DNA of 64,000 nucleotides from Azospirillum sp. TSO22-1. Lineage in GTDB: Bacteria > Pseudomonadota > Alphaproteobacteria > Azospirillales > Azospirillaceae. Of this stretch, positions 1-9,208 are shown one piece after another (position 1 is the first letter of the stretch; each line of letters begins with the position of its first letter). A program made the translations under genes and the position numbers. Below the pieces are notes generated by a model, which saw only the letters and a list, made by a program, of their open reading frames with translations, had not been told where the DNA came from and did no database searches. The stretch lies in the NCBI RefSeq assembly GCF_003116015.1, contig NZ_LGQZ01000072.1:39496-103495 (forward strand), read 5' to 3'.

Positions 1-1337
1 TCGCGGGGTACGGCGGCGCCGCCCAGATCCTGCGCCGCCGGGTGTCGATCGATCTGGCCCTGAACCGGGTGCGCGACGTCGGCAGGCTGGTCGGCGTCAC
101 CTTCCTGAGCGCCGCCGTGGTGGCGCCCGCCTTCGTCGGCGTGTTCGTCCTGGATGGCGCCCTCGCGGCGGCCGACCTTCCGATGCTGGCCTTCCAGTAC
201 TGGCTGGGCGATGTGATCGGCATCGCCGTGGTCACGCCGTTCCTGCTCCTCCTCTACGGGCCGGAACGCACACCCGCCTGGAGTCTGCCGACGGTGCCCT
301 CCGCGGTTCAGACGGCGGCCATCACAGCGGCCCTGGTGATCGTCTTCCTGCCCATCGGCAACGACCAGTTCAACCTGTTCTACGTCCTGTTCCTGCCGTT
401 GGTCTGGGTCGCCGTATCGCACGGCCTGTCGGGAGCGGTTCTGGCTGCCCTGACCATCCAGATCGGCCTGATTGCCGGCCTGCAGGTCATCGGGTTCCCC
501 CTGCACGCCGTCGTCTATCACCAGACCCTGATGCTGGCGCTGGCGATCACCGCCCTGTTCCTCGGCGCTCTGGTCAGCGAGCGGCGCGAGGTCGAGGCGC
601 GGCTGCGCGAGCACGAGGCCGAACTGGCCCACGCCGCCCGGCTGGCGGTGACCGGCGAGATGGCGTCCGCCCTGGCCCACGAATTGAACCAGCCGCTGCT
701 GGCGGCCATCAGCTACGCACGCGCCGCTCAGCGGGTTCTGGACAGCAGCGACACCCCACCACGCGCCCAGGACCTCATCGACAAGGCGGTGCGCCAGGCG
801 GAGCGGGCCGGCGAGGTCATCCGCGGCCTGCGCACCTTCCTGCGCAAGGGCACGCCGCAGCTGGCGCCGGAACCGGCTGCCGACGTGGTGCGCGAGACCC
901 TGGCGCTGGTGCGGGCGGATGCCTCTTACAACCGGGTCGTTTTGCGGGTGGACATGGCCGAACCGCTGCCGCCGGTGCTGTGTGACCGCGTCCAAATCGA
1001 GCAAGTGCTCCTCAATCTCGTGCACAACAGCATCGAAGCCATCGCGGCGGCCGGCAGCCCGGTCCGCGAGGTCATCCTCCGCGTCCGTGCCGAGGCGCAC
1101 GATGGCCTGATCTTCGACGTCGAGGACACCGGCCCCGGTGTCGCCGCCGACATGGTCGAGCGCCTGTATTCGCCGTTCGCAACCACGAAGTCGGCGGGCA
1201 TGGGGCTCGGCCTGCCGATTTGCCGCTCCATCGTCGAAGGCCATGGCGGCTGGCTGCGGCTGGCCCGCACCTCGGCGGCTGGCTCCGTCTTCCAGGTGTT
1301 CCTCCCCGCGGCACCGGAAAGTCCGTCCGCCCCATGA
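1..1337 (+). CDS. MASE1-domain sensor histidine kinase (5' end outside window)
   Basis: Membrane-bound sensor kinase. The reading frame is open from base 3, and the residues before the GTG at 42 fit a MASE1 segment, so the true start is probably upstream of the window. The N-terminal half is a run of hydrophobic helices of MASE1 type. A short linker leads to a HisKA dimerisation helix with the H-box ALAHELNQP, as in FixL-like kinases, and then a HATPase domain with an N-box (VHNSIEAI), the DTGPGV G1 box and GMGLGLPICRS. The stop overlaps the start of the response regulator (ATGA), so the two form an operon and a cognate pair. The signal is unknown; nearby ccoG and DUF983 genes suggest respiration or oxygen, by inference only. 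Confidence 0.88.
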   Translation, partial: AGYGGAAQILRRRVSIDLALNRVRDVGRLVGVTFLSAAVVAPAFVGVFVLDGALAAADLPMLAFQYWLGDVIGIAVVTPFLLLLYGPERTPAWSLPTVPSAVQTAAITAALVIVFLPIGNDQFNLFYVLFLPLVWVAVSHGLSGAVLAALTIQIGLIAGLQVIGFPLHAVVYHQTLMLALAITALFLGALVSERREVEARLREHEAELAHAARLAVTGEMASALAHELNQPLLAAISYARAAQRVLDSSDTPPRAQDLIDKAVRQAERAGEVIRGLRTFLRKGTPQLAPEPAADVVRETLALVRADASYNRVVLRVDMAEPLPPVLCDRVQIEQVLLNLVHNSIEAIAAAGSPVREVILRVRAEAHDGLIFDVEDTGPGVAADMVERLYSPFATTKSAGMGLGLPICRSIVEGHGGWLRLARTSAAGSVFQVFLPAAPESPSAP

Positions 1338-1960
1338 CCGAAGCCCCCGATCCCGCTGCCGTGGAACCCGTCGTCTTCATCATCGACGACGACGAGGCCG
1401 TGCGCGACGCCTTGGCCGCCCTGATCGAGGTGGCCGGCCTGTCCGCCCGCACCTTCGCCAGTGCGCTGGAGTTCCTGCACCGCTACAGCCCGGAGCAGCC
1501 GGGCTGCGTCGTGGCCGATCTGCGCATGCCCTTCATGGACGGCCTCGAGCTTCAGGAAGAGCTGTCGCGGCGTGGCGGCAGCCTTCCGCTCATCATCATC
1601 ACCGCCCACGGCGAAGTGAGCTCCGCCGTCACCGCCCTGCGGGCCGGCGCGGTCGACTTCCTGGAAAAACCCTTCGATGACGACGTCTTCCTGCGCCGCG
1701 TGCACGAGGCCCTGCAGCGCGACTTTACCCAGCGCCGCGACCGCTCCGCCGCGGCCTCCGCCCTGGCGAAGCTGGCGCGCCTGAGCCCCCGTGAACGCGA
1801 CGTCGCCGGACTGATGGTCGAAGGCTGCTCCAACAAGGCGATCGCGAACCGTTTGGGCATCGGCGTCCGCACGGTGGAAACCCACCGCGCGAACATCCTC
1901 GGCAAACTTGACATACGCACGGTCCCGGAACTTTTGCGCCTCTGGATGCACGCGCCGTAA
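1334..1960 (+). CDS. FixJ/NarL-family response regulator
   Basis: A 208-residue receiver plus LuxR-type helix-turn-helix protein, the output partner of the overlapping kinase. The receiver spans about residues 12-125, with the acidic pair in FIIDDDE, the phospho-acceptor Asp62 in VVADLRMP and Lys112 in LEKPFDD. The C-terminal LuxR domain begins near residue 148 (LSPRERDVAGLMVEG, then NKAIANRLGIGVRTVETHR). I chose the ATG at 1334 because it overlaps the kinase stop by four bases and leaves a normal-length receiver. Target genes cannot be read from the sequence. Confidence 0.9.
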   Translation: MTEAPDPAAVEPVVFIIDDDEAVRDALAALIEVAGLSARTFASALEFLHRYSPEQPGCVVADLRMPFMDGLELQEELSRRGGSLPLIIITAHGEVSSAVTALRAGAVDFLEKPFDDDVFLRRVHEALQRDFTQRRDRSAAASALAKLARLSPRERDVAGLMVEGCSNKAIANRLGIGVRTVETHRANILGKLDIRTVPELLRLWMHAP

Positions 1961-2033
1961 ACGCCCGCCGCCCCATCGCGTGCATCGTCCTTCCTGCCGT
2001 CTGTGGAGGACGCGCTGTATCTCAGGCAATGGA

Positions 2034-2423
2034 CTACTCGCCGTCCGTTGCGGCAAGGCGCCCTTCTTCAGCCTTGTTGATGTACTGCGAGCACACGAGC
2101 CAGCCCTTCAGAGGGCGCAGCAAGGCGCAGCAGACCCCAATGATGAGCACGGACGTCAGGACTATGTTGATCAGCAGTGGCACGTGCAGCGCGAGCTCCA
2201 GCCAAGCGGCGAAGCCGACGATCGGAAAACTCGCGATGGACATCGCAAAGAACGCCGGGCCATCGGCCGGATCAGCGAACGAGTAGTCGAGCCCGCACAC
2301 CTCACAGCGCGAGGCCAGCTTCAAAAAGCCATCGAAGATGCGCCCCTTGTGGCAGCGTGGACAACGCCCCTTCGTTCCCAGCTCGAAAGACGTCTTCGCG
2401 AGGGGCTGCGGCTCCGTCGTCAT
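2034..2423 (-). CDS. DUF983 family membrane protein
   Basis: A 129-residue protein with an N-terminal zinc-ribbon-like region (two CxxC pairs, CPRC and CEVC) followed by two strongly hydrophobic segments (around SIASFPIVGFAAW and LLINIVLTSVLIIGVCCALL). This is the DUF983 pattern, a family often found near cytochrome oxidase genes in alphaproteobacteria; its biochemical role is unknown. The start at 2423 has a GGAGG Shine-Dalgarno at good spacing; the longer open frame to 2462 lacks one. It lies downstream of ccoG on the same strand, separated by a small ORF and a palindrome. Confidence 0.8.
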   Translation of the reverse strand: MTTEPQPLAKTSFELGTKGRCPRCHKGRIFDGFLKLASRCEVCGLDYSFADPADGPAFFAMSIASFPIVGFAAWLELALHVPLLINIVLTSVLIIGVCCALLRPLKGWLVCSQYINKAEEGRLAATDGE

Positions 2424-2469
2424 GCCATCCTCCAGATTGCCTGCATCATAACCGTCAAACAATGTATGT

Positions 2470-2497
2470 ATTGATTGTGTCGATCGGCACAGTCAAT
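2470..2497. promoter_or_regulatory. 28-bp imperfect palindrome upstream of the DUF983 gene
   Basis: Twelve of 14 base pairs match in an inverted repeat centred on CGATCG, with outer arms ATTGA/TCAAT. It lies 47 bp upstream of the DUF983 start, in the position of a promoter operator. It is not an FNR/FixK box, which needs TTGAT-N4-ATCAA. The protein that binds it is unknown. Confidence 0.4.
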
Positions 2498-2519
2498 CGG
2501 CATGGCTGCCATCCGGTTT

Positions 2520-2609
2520 TCACAGGCGATCCAATGCCCAGAGCCGCTTCCTGGCCAGCCTGTCGAGCAGTCCCCGCACGGGGCGCATCGCCTCGGAAGA
2601 ATTCTTCAT
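2520..2609 (-). CDS. Possible 29-residue basic small protein
   Basis: A short ORF (MKNSSEAMRPVRG..., rich in Arg and Leu) preceded by GAGGAG eight bases before the ATG, lying just downstream of ccoG. The strong Shine-Dalgarno and the operon-like spacing argue for translation; the small size and lack of a recognisable family argue for caution. It could be a small helical membrane-associated or regulatory peptide. Confidence 0.35.
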   Translation of the reverse strand: MKNSSEAMRPVRGLLDRLARKRLWALDRL

Positions 2610-2636
2610 GGCACGAGCTCCTCGTTTCGGGGCGCT

Positions 2637-4127
2637 TCAGGGGGCCAGGAACACCGTGCCGACGTGCAGCGACGTGCCGTCGGTCGTGCCGGTCAGGGTG
2701 AAGCTCAACGGTGTGGACGGGGCGCTGACCGCCGTGGCCGGGGACCGGACGTGGATGCGGTAGGTCTGCACGCTGTCCGCTTCGGCCGAAAGGGCCAGCG
2801 CTCCACCCGGCAGCGCGTCCGTCCCCGGTCCCGTCACCGTGACGCCGTCGATGCCGGACACGGCCAGCCGATAGGTCTGCGGCCGGTGGCTCATGTTGGA
2901 GATCTTGACGACATAGCTGTTCTGGACGCTAGCGTCGGCGAGCGTCACGAACAGCGGCGCGCGGTCGCGCAGGACGGCGACATCGACGGTCGGCTTCAGC
3001 ACGAGCCCCGTCGCCATCATGCCGGCGACAATGACCAGGAGCAGCGTGTAGACGATGGTGCGCGGGCGCACCAAACGGTACGGCGCTGGCGTGCGGGATT
3101 CCGCCTTGGCGGCCTGGGCCGCCTCGGTGTCGTAGCGGATCAGCCCGCCCGGCCGGCCGATGCGCCGCATCACGTCGTCGCACGCGTCGACGCACAGGCC
3201 GCAACTGATGCAGTCCATCTGCAGCCCGTCGCGAATGTCGATCCCGGTCGGGCAAACATGCACGCACGCCCCGCAATCGATGCAATCACCCAAGCCCGAG
3301 AGGTGGCGCGCCTCCCAGCTCCGGTCCTTGCGCAGCGGCGCCCGCCCCTCGCCCCGCCAGTCCTGATAGGTGACGACGAGGCTTTCGTCGTCGAGCATGG
3401 CGGCCTGGAAGCGCGGCCAGGGGCAGACATAGCGGCACATCTGCTCGCGCATGAAACCGGCCATGGCGTAGGTGCAGGCCGCCATGAACAGCATCCAGCC
3501 AAGCGCCAGCGGCGATGCCTCAAGCCGTGCCAGATCGGCCAGAAAGCCGTGCGCGTCGATGAAGTAGAGGATGGCCGTGCCGCCGGTGACCGCCGCGATC
3601 AGCATCCAGACCGCGTGCTTGGCCGCCTTCCTGGCAAACCAGGCGGCGGTGCGCGGCCCGTTGTCGAGCCGGATGCGGGCGCCGCGGTCCCCCTCGATCC
3701 ACTCCTCGACCAGGACGAACAGGTCCGTCCACACGGTCTGCGGGCAGGCGTAGCCGCACCAGACCCGGCCGGCCAGCGCGGTCGCCAGGAACAGCCCGAC
3801 CGCCGCCAGGATCATGGCGCCGGTGACGTAGTAGATGTGCTGTGGCCACAGCTCGATGCCGAACAGGTGAAAGCGCTGGGCGTCGAGGTCGAGCAGCACC
3901 GCCTGGTCCGGCAGGCCCGGGCCGCGGTCCCAGCTCAGCCAGGGCAGGGCCGAGTAGGTCGCCAGGAGCACGGCGGCGAGGACCCATTTGACCCGCCGAA
4001 ACCGCCCCCGGACGGCCTTCGGATAGATCTTCCTGTGGGACGCGTAGAGCGGGGCGGGAGCCGGCGCCGCCGGGGTGGGCGCGGCGTTCCGGTGATCCCC
4101 GCGCAGGGACCGGGCGAGTTTCTGCAT
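2637..4127 (-). CDS. ccoG: CcoG/FixG/RdxA-type polyferredoxin, cbb3 oxidase maturation
   Basis: Membrane ferredoxin of the CcoG family, linked to copper handling during assembly of cbb3-type cytochrome oxidase. The protein has about 496 residues. It shows the N-terminal segment KIYPKAVRGRFRRVKW, several membrane helices, the FixG Cys motifs CGYACPQTVW and CRYVCPWPR, and a two-cluster ferredoxin insert (CIDCGACVHVCPTGIDIR and CISCGLCVDACD). A further helix (YTLLLVIVAGMMATG) precedes a C-terminal periplasmic Ig-like domain typical of the family. The ATG at 4127 (MQKLARS) gives normal length; the frame stays open to 4229. ccoNOPQ and ccoHIS are not in the window, so this copy is separated from the usual cluster. 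Confidence 0.92.
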   Translation of the reverse strand: MQKLARSLRGDHRNAAPTPAAPAPAPLYASHRKIYPKAVRGRFRRVKWVLAAVLLATYSALPWLSWDRGPGLPDQAVLLDLDAQRFHLFGIELWPQHIYYVTGAMILAAVGLFLATALAGRVWCGYACPQTVWTDLFVLVEEWIEGDRGARIRLDNGPRTAAWFARKAAKHAVWMLIAAVTGGTAILYFIDAHGFLADLARLEASPLALGWMLFMAACTYAMAGFMREQMCRYVCPWPRFQAAMLDDESLVVTYQDWRGEGRAPLRKDRSWEARHLSGLGDCIDCGACVHVCPTGIDIRDGLQMDCISCGLCVDACDDVMRRIGRPGGLIRYDTEAAQAAKAESRTPAPYRLVRPRTIVYTLLLVIVAGMMATGLVLKPTVDVAVLRDRAPLFVTLADASVQNSYVVKISNMSHRPQTYRLAVSGIDGVTVTGPGTDALPGGALALSAEADSVQTYRIHVRSPATAVSAPSTPLSFTLTGTTDGTSLHVGTVFLAP

Positions 4128-4308
4128 AGGATGCCTTCGTGGCTGTGTTTTTTGCGAAGGCGCAGCCGGTCCGGCCGTCATCCGGCGATCACGCGGGTCC
4201 TTCGTCACGTTCCACGTATTTGTATGCATTCAATTCTGGCGCATCAAGCGGAATTGATAGCATTGCGGCGAGGTGCCGCAGCCCATGCACACCCGCCCCG
4301 GACCGGCG

Positions 4309-5721
4309 TCAGATGATGACGCCGGCGGACGACGGCAGCTGATCGAGGGCATCGGCGACGATGCCCAGGACCTGCCGGGTCGCCTCCCGATCCGCCGCGG
4401 CGCCCAGACAGATGCGGAGCGCGTCCGGCGTGTCCGGTGTGGTCGCGAAGGCGTCGCTGCCCACCGCGGCGATGCCCCGCATGCGCAGGTGCGCCGTGAA
4501 TTCCCCACGCGACCAACTCTCCGGCAGGCGCAGCCAGAGATGGAACGCCTCCGGCTTGGTGTCGATGCGGTCCACCGGCAGGATGGACTCGGCAAGCGCG
4601 CGCCGGGCCATGGCCTCGGCACGGATGGCGTCCAGGACGGCTCCGGCGGTGCCGTCTTCGATCCAGCGGCGCGCGATCGCGGCGCTGAGCGGTGACGCCA
4701 TCAGCGTCGTGCCGCGCTGCGCCGCCGCCACCCGCAGGGTCTGCCGCGCGTCGGGCGAGACCACGTAGGCGATCCGCAGCATCGGCGACAGGCACTTCGC
4801 GAGGCCCGCGATGTGGTAGACCCCCTCCGGGGCGAGCGCCGCCAGGGGCGGCGGCGGGTTGGCCGGCAAAGGGCCGTAGACATCGTCCTCAATGATCGGC
4901 ACGCCATGCTCTTGCGCTGCCGCGACGACGGCGTGGCGACGCTCCAACGGCAGCGTTGCGGTTGTCGGGTTGTGGAAGGTCGGGATGCAGTAGAGCGCCT
5001 TGGGGCGATGCCGGGCCAGGGCGTGCCGCAGGGCAACCGGGTCGAGCCCCTCGCCGTCCATGGGCACGCCGACGACCCGCAGCCCGAGCTGCCCGGCGAT
5101 CGCCTTGAAGCCGGGATAGGTCAACGCTTCGGCGCAGACGGTGTCTCCGGGACGGGTCAGCGCGGTCAGGAGCGCCAGCAGGGCTCCCTGCGTACCCGGT
5201 GTGACCAGGAGTCGCTCGACGGGAACGTTCGGCAGCCGCGCGGCAAGCCACGCCGTTCCCGCCGCACGGTCCTCCTGCGCGTCGCCGACGCCTGGATAGT
5301 GCAGCATGTCCCGCGGTTCCAGGCGCTTGACGACCGCCGCCATCCCTTCGCGAAGACGACCGAGCAACACCGGCGAGGCGGGCAAAGGGGGCTGGTTCAT
5401 CGTCATGTCGATGACGCGCGTCGCCGCTGCGAGGCTCCGCCCTTCACCGCCGCGATCCGTCGCGGAGGGCGCCCGGACAAAGGTCCCCTGGCCCACACGT
5501 GCGTCGACCAACCCGCGGTGGCGCGCCTCGACGTAGGCGCGGGACACCGTCGTGAAGTCGATGCCCATGCGCTCGGCAAGCTGGCGTTGTGGCGGCAGGC
5601 GCTGTCCGGGGACAAGCCGGCCGGCCCGGACGTCGTCGGCGATGGCGTCGGCGATGGCCAGATAGACAGGCTTGTCCCGGTTCCCGATCTGCGGAACCCA
5701 GCTGCTCCGCTCCGGGGACAT
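4309..5721 (-). CDS. PdxR/MocR-family transcriptional regulator (GntR HTH + aminotransferase fold)
   Basis: About 470 residues. The N-terminal GntR-type winged helix (residues about 15-85: ...GQRLPPQRQLAERMGIDFTTVSRAY) is fused to a fold-type I aminotransferase-like domain. The PLP-binding Lys is in HIAGLAKCLSPMLRIAYVV, and IEDDVYGPLP supplies the conserved Asp. Such proteins are usually PLP-sensing regulators rather than enzymes. It is transcribed away from the DUF2817 gene, so the 240-bp interval probably holds both promoters, and that gene is the natural first candidate target. Confidence 0.88.
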   Translation of the reverse strand: MSPERSSWVPQIGNRDKPVYLAIADAIADDVRAGRLVPGQRLPPQRQLAERMGIDFTTVSRAYVEARHRGLVDARVGQGTFVRAPSATDRGGEGRSLAAATRVIDMTMNQPPLPASPVLLGRLREGMAAVVKRLEPRDMLHYPGVGDAQEDRAAGTAWLAARLPNVPVERLLVTPGTQGALLALLTALTRPGDTVCAEALTYPGFKAIAGQLGLRVVGVPMDGEGLDPVALRHALARHRPKALYCIPTFHNPTTATLPLERRHAVVAAAQEHGVPIIEDDVYGPLPANPPPPLAALAPEGVYHIAGLAKCLSPMLRIAYVVSPDARQTLRVAAAQRGTTLMASPLSAAIARRWIEDGTAGAVLDAIRAEAMARRALAESILPVDRIDTKPEAFHLWLRLPESWSRGEFTAHLRMRGIAAVGSDAFATTPDTPDALRICLGAAADREATRQVLGIVADALDQLPSSAGVII

Positions 5722-5962
5722 CCGGCCGCTTGCGCCCTTTACGCTGCTCAATCCATTCACTCCGGGCGAAACGAGGTACCGCCACGGGCGGGCACCCCGA
5801 CTTGCATGATAGGGGATATTGTATGGATCCGCACGACAGCCTGTCCAATCCTGCATGCCCATACCGCCGTGCGCTGATGTCCGGCATCTTACGTTGGCGG
5901 TCGAAACCGTCACATATCCGCTCCAGACTGTCTGCGCCCGGAAACGATCGAAAGAGTGGACG

Positions 5963-7051
5963 ATGGAAAGGGTGGGCTGTTTCGGCTCCAGCTACGCAAA
6001 AGCGCGCGCCAAGTTCCGCGACGCGGCCACGACGGCCAAAGCGGAGATTGCCTGCTTCGAGAACCCGAACCGCGGGCCCGCCGGCGAAATCCTGGCAACC
6101 GACGTTGCCTGGGTCGGGGCAGGCGATGCCGAGCGGGTCCTGGTGCTGGTCTCGGGGGTTCACGGCGTCGAGGGCTATTGCGGGTCCGGCGTCCAGGTCG
6201 ACTGGCTGCGCAGCGGCGAGGCCCGTTGCCTGCCCGACGGCACCGCCGTCCTGCTCATCCACGCCGCCAATCCCCATGGATTCGCCTGGTCCCGCCGCGT
6301 GACCGAGGAGAACGTCGATCTGAACCGCAACTGGGTGGATTTCGGCGGAACGCTTCCGGACAACCCGGGCTACTCGGAGCTGTCCGAGGCGCTGCTGCCA
6401 CGGGAATGGAACGCCCGGTCCCGTGCGGCGAGCGCCGCGGTGTTCGGCGGGTACATCGCCTCCCATGGGGTGCGCGGTTTCCAAGACGTCGTCTCGCGCG
6501 GGCAGTACGGCGACCGGCAGGGGCTGTTCTACGGCGGCTGCGAACCGACCTGGGCGCGGCGCACGCTCTCCGCCATCCTGACCGGGAAGTTGGCCGCCGC
6601 CCGCCGGGTGGCCATCGTCGACCACCACACCGGCCTGGGGCCATGGGGAGTTGCCGAAGAAATGGTGAGCGAGGCCCGCGGCACGCCGGTCTTCGCTCGC
6701 GCCGCGCGGTGGTTTGGCGCGGCCGTTACCTCCACGGCCGGCGGCGGCGCGCTTTCCGCCGACCTTACGGGGGACGGCATGGTCGGCATGCCGCGCCTGC
6801 TGCCGCAGGCTGAAGTGACGGCGATCACGCTGGAGTTCGGAGTCCGCCCGATCGAGGAGACGTTCGACGCCTTGCGGGCCGATGCTTGGCTGCACCGCTA
6901 CGGCGCACCCGAGTCCCGCAAGGGGCAGCGGATCCGTGCGCGGATGCTGGCCACGTTCCATGATCCTTCGGCGGCCTGGAAAGGCATGGTCCTCGGCCAG
7001 TCGCGGGCCGCCATCCGGCGCGCTTTGGCGGGCCTGAACCATCCGGAATAG
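5963..7051 (+). CDS. DUF2817 / M14-like metallopeptidase family protein
   Basis: A 362-residue DUF2817 protein, a family related to M14 zinc carboxypeptidases. Visible hallmarks are SGVHGVEGYCG, supplying the HxxE zinc ligands; ENVDLNRNW, the conserved Asn-Arg region; and IVDHHTGLGPWG, the third zinc-binding His. There is no signal peptide, so it is probably cytoplasmic. The ATG at 5963 is preceded by GAAAGAGTGG. The substrate is unknown; the PLP-type regulator next to it hints at an amino-acid-derived compound, by inference only. Confidence 0.85.
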   Translation: MERVGCFGSSYAKARAKFRDAATTAKAEIACFENPNRGPAGEILATDVAWVGAGDAERVLVLVSGVHGVEGYCGSGVQVDWLRSGEARCLPDGTAVLLIHAANPHGFAWSRRVTEENVDLNRNWVDFGGTLPDNPGYSELSEALLPREWNARSRAASAAVFGGYIASHGVRGFQDVVSRGQYGDRQGLFYGGCEPTWARRTLSAILTGKLAAARRVAIVDHHTGLGPWGVAEEMVSEARGTPVFARAARWFGAAVTSTAGGGALSADLTGDGMVGMPRLLPQAEVTAITLEFGVRPIEETFDALRADAWLHRYGAPESRKGQRIRARMLATFHDPSAAWKGMVLGQSRAAIRRALAGLNHPE

Positions 7052-7160
7052 ATCGATCCCATCCGTACCCGCCGCATGACAAGACCCGAGGATCAGAGCC
7101 GATGAGCCCAGTCGAGCAGTCCAAAGGATCCGGCGCGAGGCGCGCGCGGGGGCACCGCGG

Positions 7161-8048
7161 CTATCCCATCATCGGCAGGAAAGCGCGTGCCGCCGCCCCA
7201 AGCCGGCGTTCCTTGTGCCAGAGCGCGACGAAACGGCGCGGCGGAAGCGCAAAGGCGACGACGGCCAGACGACCCGACGCCACCAGCGCCTCGACCACAT
7301 GCTCCGAGATGGCGGTGGCGCCACCGCCGGCCGCCACGGCGGAACGGACGGCCTCGTTCGACGGCAGTTCCAGCACCACGCGCGCGGCCGGGATCTCGAT
7401 CCCGTGCCGGAGCAGAGCGGCCTCGAACACCGATCGCGTGCCGGAGCCGGGCTCGCGCAGCACCCAGTCGCCCTCCGCCAGCGCCGCGGCATCCGCGGGA
7501 GGCACCCGGGCCCACGGGTGGTCCGGCGCCACGACGATCACCATCCGGTCGTGCGCGACCGTCCGGCCCGTCAGGGCCGGCGCATCGACCTCGCCTTCGA
7601 CGATGCCGAGATCCGCGCTCCCTTCGAGCACCCGGCCGACGACCTCGGCCGTGTTGCCGACGTGGAGCACCGTCGCGATCCCCGGATGGTCGGCACGGAA
7701 CCGCACCAGCCGTTGCGGCAACCAGTAGTTGGACACCGTCTGGCTCGCCGCGACCGGCAGGGTGCCGCGGACGAGCGCGCCCAGATCATCGAGCAGCCGC
7801 TCCGCAGCCCGGGCGCGAGCCAGTACCGCCGCCGCCTCCCCGCGGAAGAGCCGGCCCGCCTCCGTCAGTTCGATACGCCGGCCGACGCGGTGAAACAGCG
7901 CGACGCCGTGCCGGTCCTCGATGGCGCGGATCGCGGCGCTGACCGCCGATTGGGTCAGGTGCAGCGCCTCGGCGGCGCGGCGGATATGCTCGCGCTCGGC
8001 GACGGCGACGAAGATCCGCAGCTGCTCCAGCGTCAATGGCCCCTCCAC
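7161..8048 (-). CDS. LysR-family transcriptional regulator (YeiE/CbbR-like)
   Basis: A 295-residue LTTR. The N-terminal helix-turn-helix (LEQLRIFVAVAE..., then AAEALHLTQSAVSAAIRAIE) is followed by a LysR substrate-binding domain. It starts at a GTG. It is divergent from a YeiH-family exporter, the same pairing as yeiE-yeiH in enterobacteria, so it most likely controls that gene. The intergenic region carries a clear inverted repeat. The effector is unknown. Confidence 0.87.
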   Translation of the reverse strand: MEGPLTLEQLRIFVAVAEREHIRRAAEALHLTQSAVSAAIRAIEDRHGVALFHRVGRRIELTEAGRLFRGEAAAVLARARAAERLLDDLGALVRGTLPVAASQTVSNYWLPQRLVRFRADHPGIATVLHVGNTAEVVGRVLEGSADLGIVEGEVDAPALTGRTVAHDRMVIVVAPDHPWARVPPADAAALAEGDWVLREPGSGTRSVFEAALLRHGIEIPAARVVLELPSNEAVRSAVAAGGGATAISEHVVEALVASGRLAVVAFALPPRRFVALWHKERRLGAAARAFLPMMG

Positions 8049-8057
8049 GCTCAGGCA

Positions 8058-8091
8058 TTTTGTTCGATTTTACCGAACGGATTGAACAAAA
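8058..8091. promoter_or_regulatory. LysR-type operator between divergent genes
   Basis: Perfect 8-bp arms TTTTGTTC and GAACAAAA, separated by 18 bp. Inside lies a second small repeat (TTCG-N7-CGAA). The site is 10-43 bp upstream of the LysR start and faces the exporter gene, as expected for an LTTR recognition/activation site. Confidence 0.55.
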
Positions 8092-8160
8092 CAATGCGTT
8101 TGAGTGAACGGTACTGAGCGTCCAGGATCCGCCCGATCCCCGGATGCGGAGCGATGGACG

Positions 8161-9192
8161 ATGGCGGACATTCCGGAAACGACACCGGCCCTGCGCAAGG
8201 TGGCCACCCTGCTGCCCGGACTGGCGGCCTGCACGGCCGTCGCGGCGGGCGCGTCGGCGCTCGAGGCCGTGGAGACGGCGTGGTTCGGGCGGGCCTGGCT
8301 GGAGGGGGTGGTCCTGGCGATCCTTCTGGGGGCGGTCGCCCGGACCGCCTGGACGCCGCCGCCCGCCCTGCGGCCGGGGCTGCGGTTCGCGGCCAAGCCG
8401 CTTCTCGAGGCCGCCATCGTGCTGCTCGGCGCGTCCTTCGGGTTTCGAGCGGTTCTGGACGCCGGGCCGGTCCTGATCCCCGGGATCGCCGGCGTGGTGG
8501 CGGCGTCGCTCGTGGCGAGCTACGCGATCGGCCGGACGGTCGGGCTGCCGCATCGCCTGGCGCTGCTGGTCGCCTGCGGCAACTCGATCTGCGGCAACTC
8601 GGCCATCGTCGCGGCGGCGCCGGCCGTCCGCGCCGAGGGCGAGGAGGTCGCCCTGTCGATCGCCTTCACCGCCGCGCTTGGCGTTCCCGTGGTGCTCGGC
8701 CTGCCGCTGCTGGTCGAGCCGCTCGGCCTCTCACAGGCCCAGTACGGGGTGCTGGCCGGGCTCACCGTCTATGCGGTGCCGCAGGTGCTGGCCGCCACGA
8801 TCCCGGTCGGCGCCCTCAGCGCCCAGGTCGGGACGTTGGTCAAGCTCGTCCGGGTCCTGATGCTCGGGCCCGTGGTGTTCGCCCTGTCCGCCGCCGGCCG
8901 CGGCAAAGGGGGAGCCCGCCCGCGGGTGGGCGAGATGGTGCCCTGGTTCATCCTGGGCTTTCTCGGGCTGGGGGCGCTGCGGTCGCTCGACGCGATGCCG
9001 GAGGCGCTCACAGCGTTCCTCGGATCGGCGGCAAGCCACCTCACGCTTCTGTCGATGGCAGCGCTGGGCCTGGAGGTCGACCTGCGCATGATGGGGCGCT
9101 CGGGAGGACGCGTCACTGTCGCGGCGCTGCTGTCCCTGATGGCGCTCGCCGCCGCCAGCCTTCTCCTCATCCGCCTGTCGGGCATCGGGTGA
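8161..9192 (+). CDS. YeiH-family putative sulfate/anion exporter
   Basis: A 343-residue polytopic membrane protein of the UPF0324/YeiH family, with about ten hydrophobic segments and the family signature region LLVACGNSICGNSAIVAAAP. The inner ATG at 8161 is chosen for its GGAG Shine-Dalgarno; a longer frame from 8104 exists. The family is annotated as a putative sulfate or sulfonate-related exporter on weak evidence. The divergent LysR gene is its probable regulator. Confidence 0.83.
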   Translation: MADIPETTPALRKVATLLPGLAACTAVAAGASALEAVETAWFGRAWLEGVVLAILLGAVARTAWTPPPALRPGLRFAAKPLLEAAIVLLGASFGFRAVLDAGPVLIPGIAGVVAASLVASYAIGRTVGLPHRLALLVACGNSICGNSAIVAAAPAVRAEGEEVALSIAFTAALGVPVVLGLPLLVEPLGLSQAQYGVLAGLTVYAVPQVLAATIPVGALSAQVGTLVKLVRVLMLGPVVFALSAAGRGKGGARPRVGEMVPWFILGFLGLGALRSLDAMPEALTAFLGSAASHLTLLSMAALGLEVDLRMMGRSGGRVTVAALLSLMALAAASLLLIRLSGIG

Positions 9193-9208
9193 TGCACCGC
9201 CCCCGGGT

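Noticed and set aside
4250..4275. FNR/FixK box upstream of ccoG
   Set aside because: The sequence is ATCAA-N6-TTGAT, the inverted arrangement, not TTGAT-N4-ATCAA.
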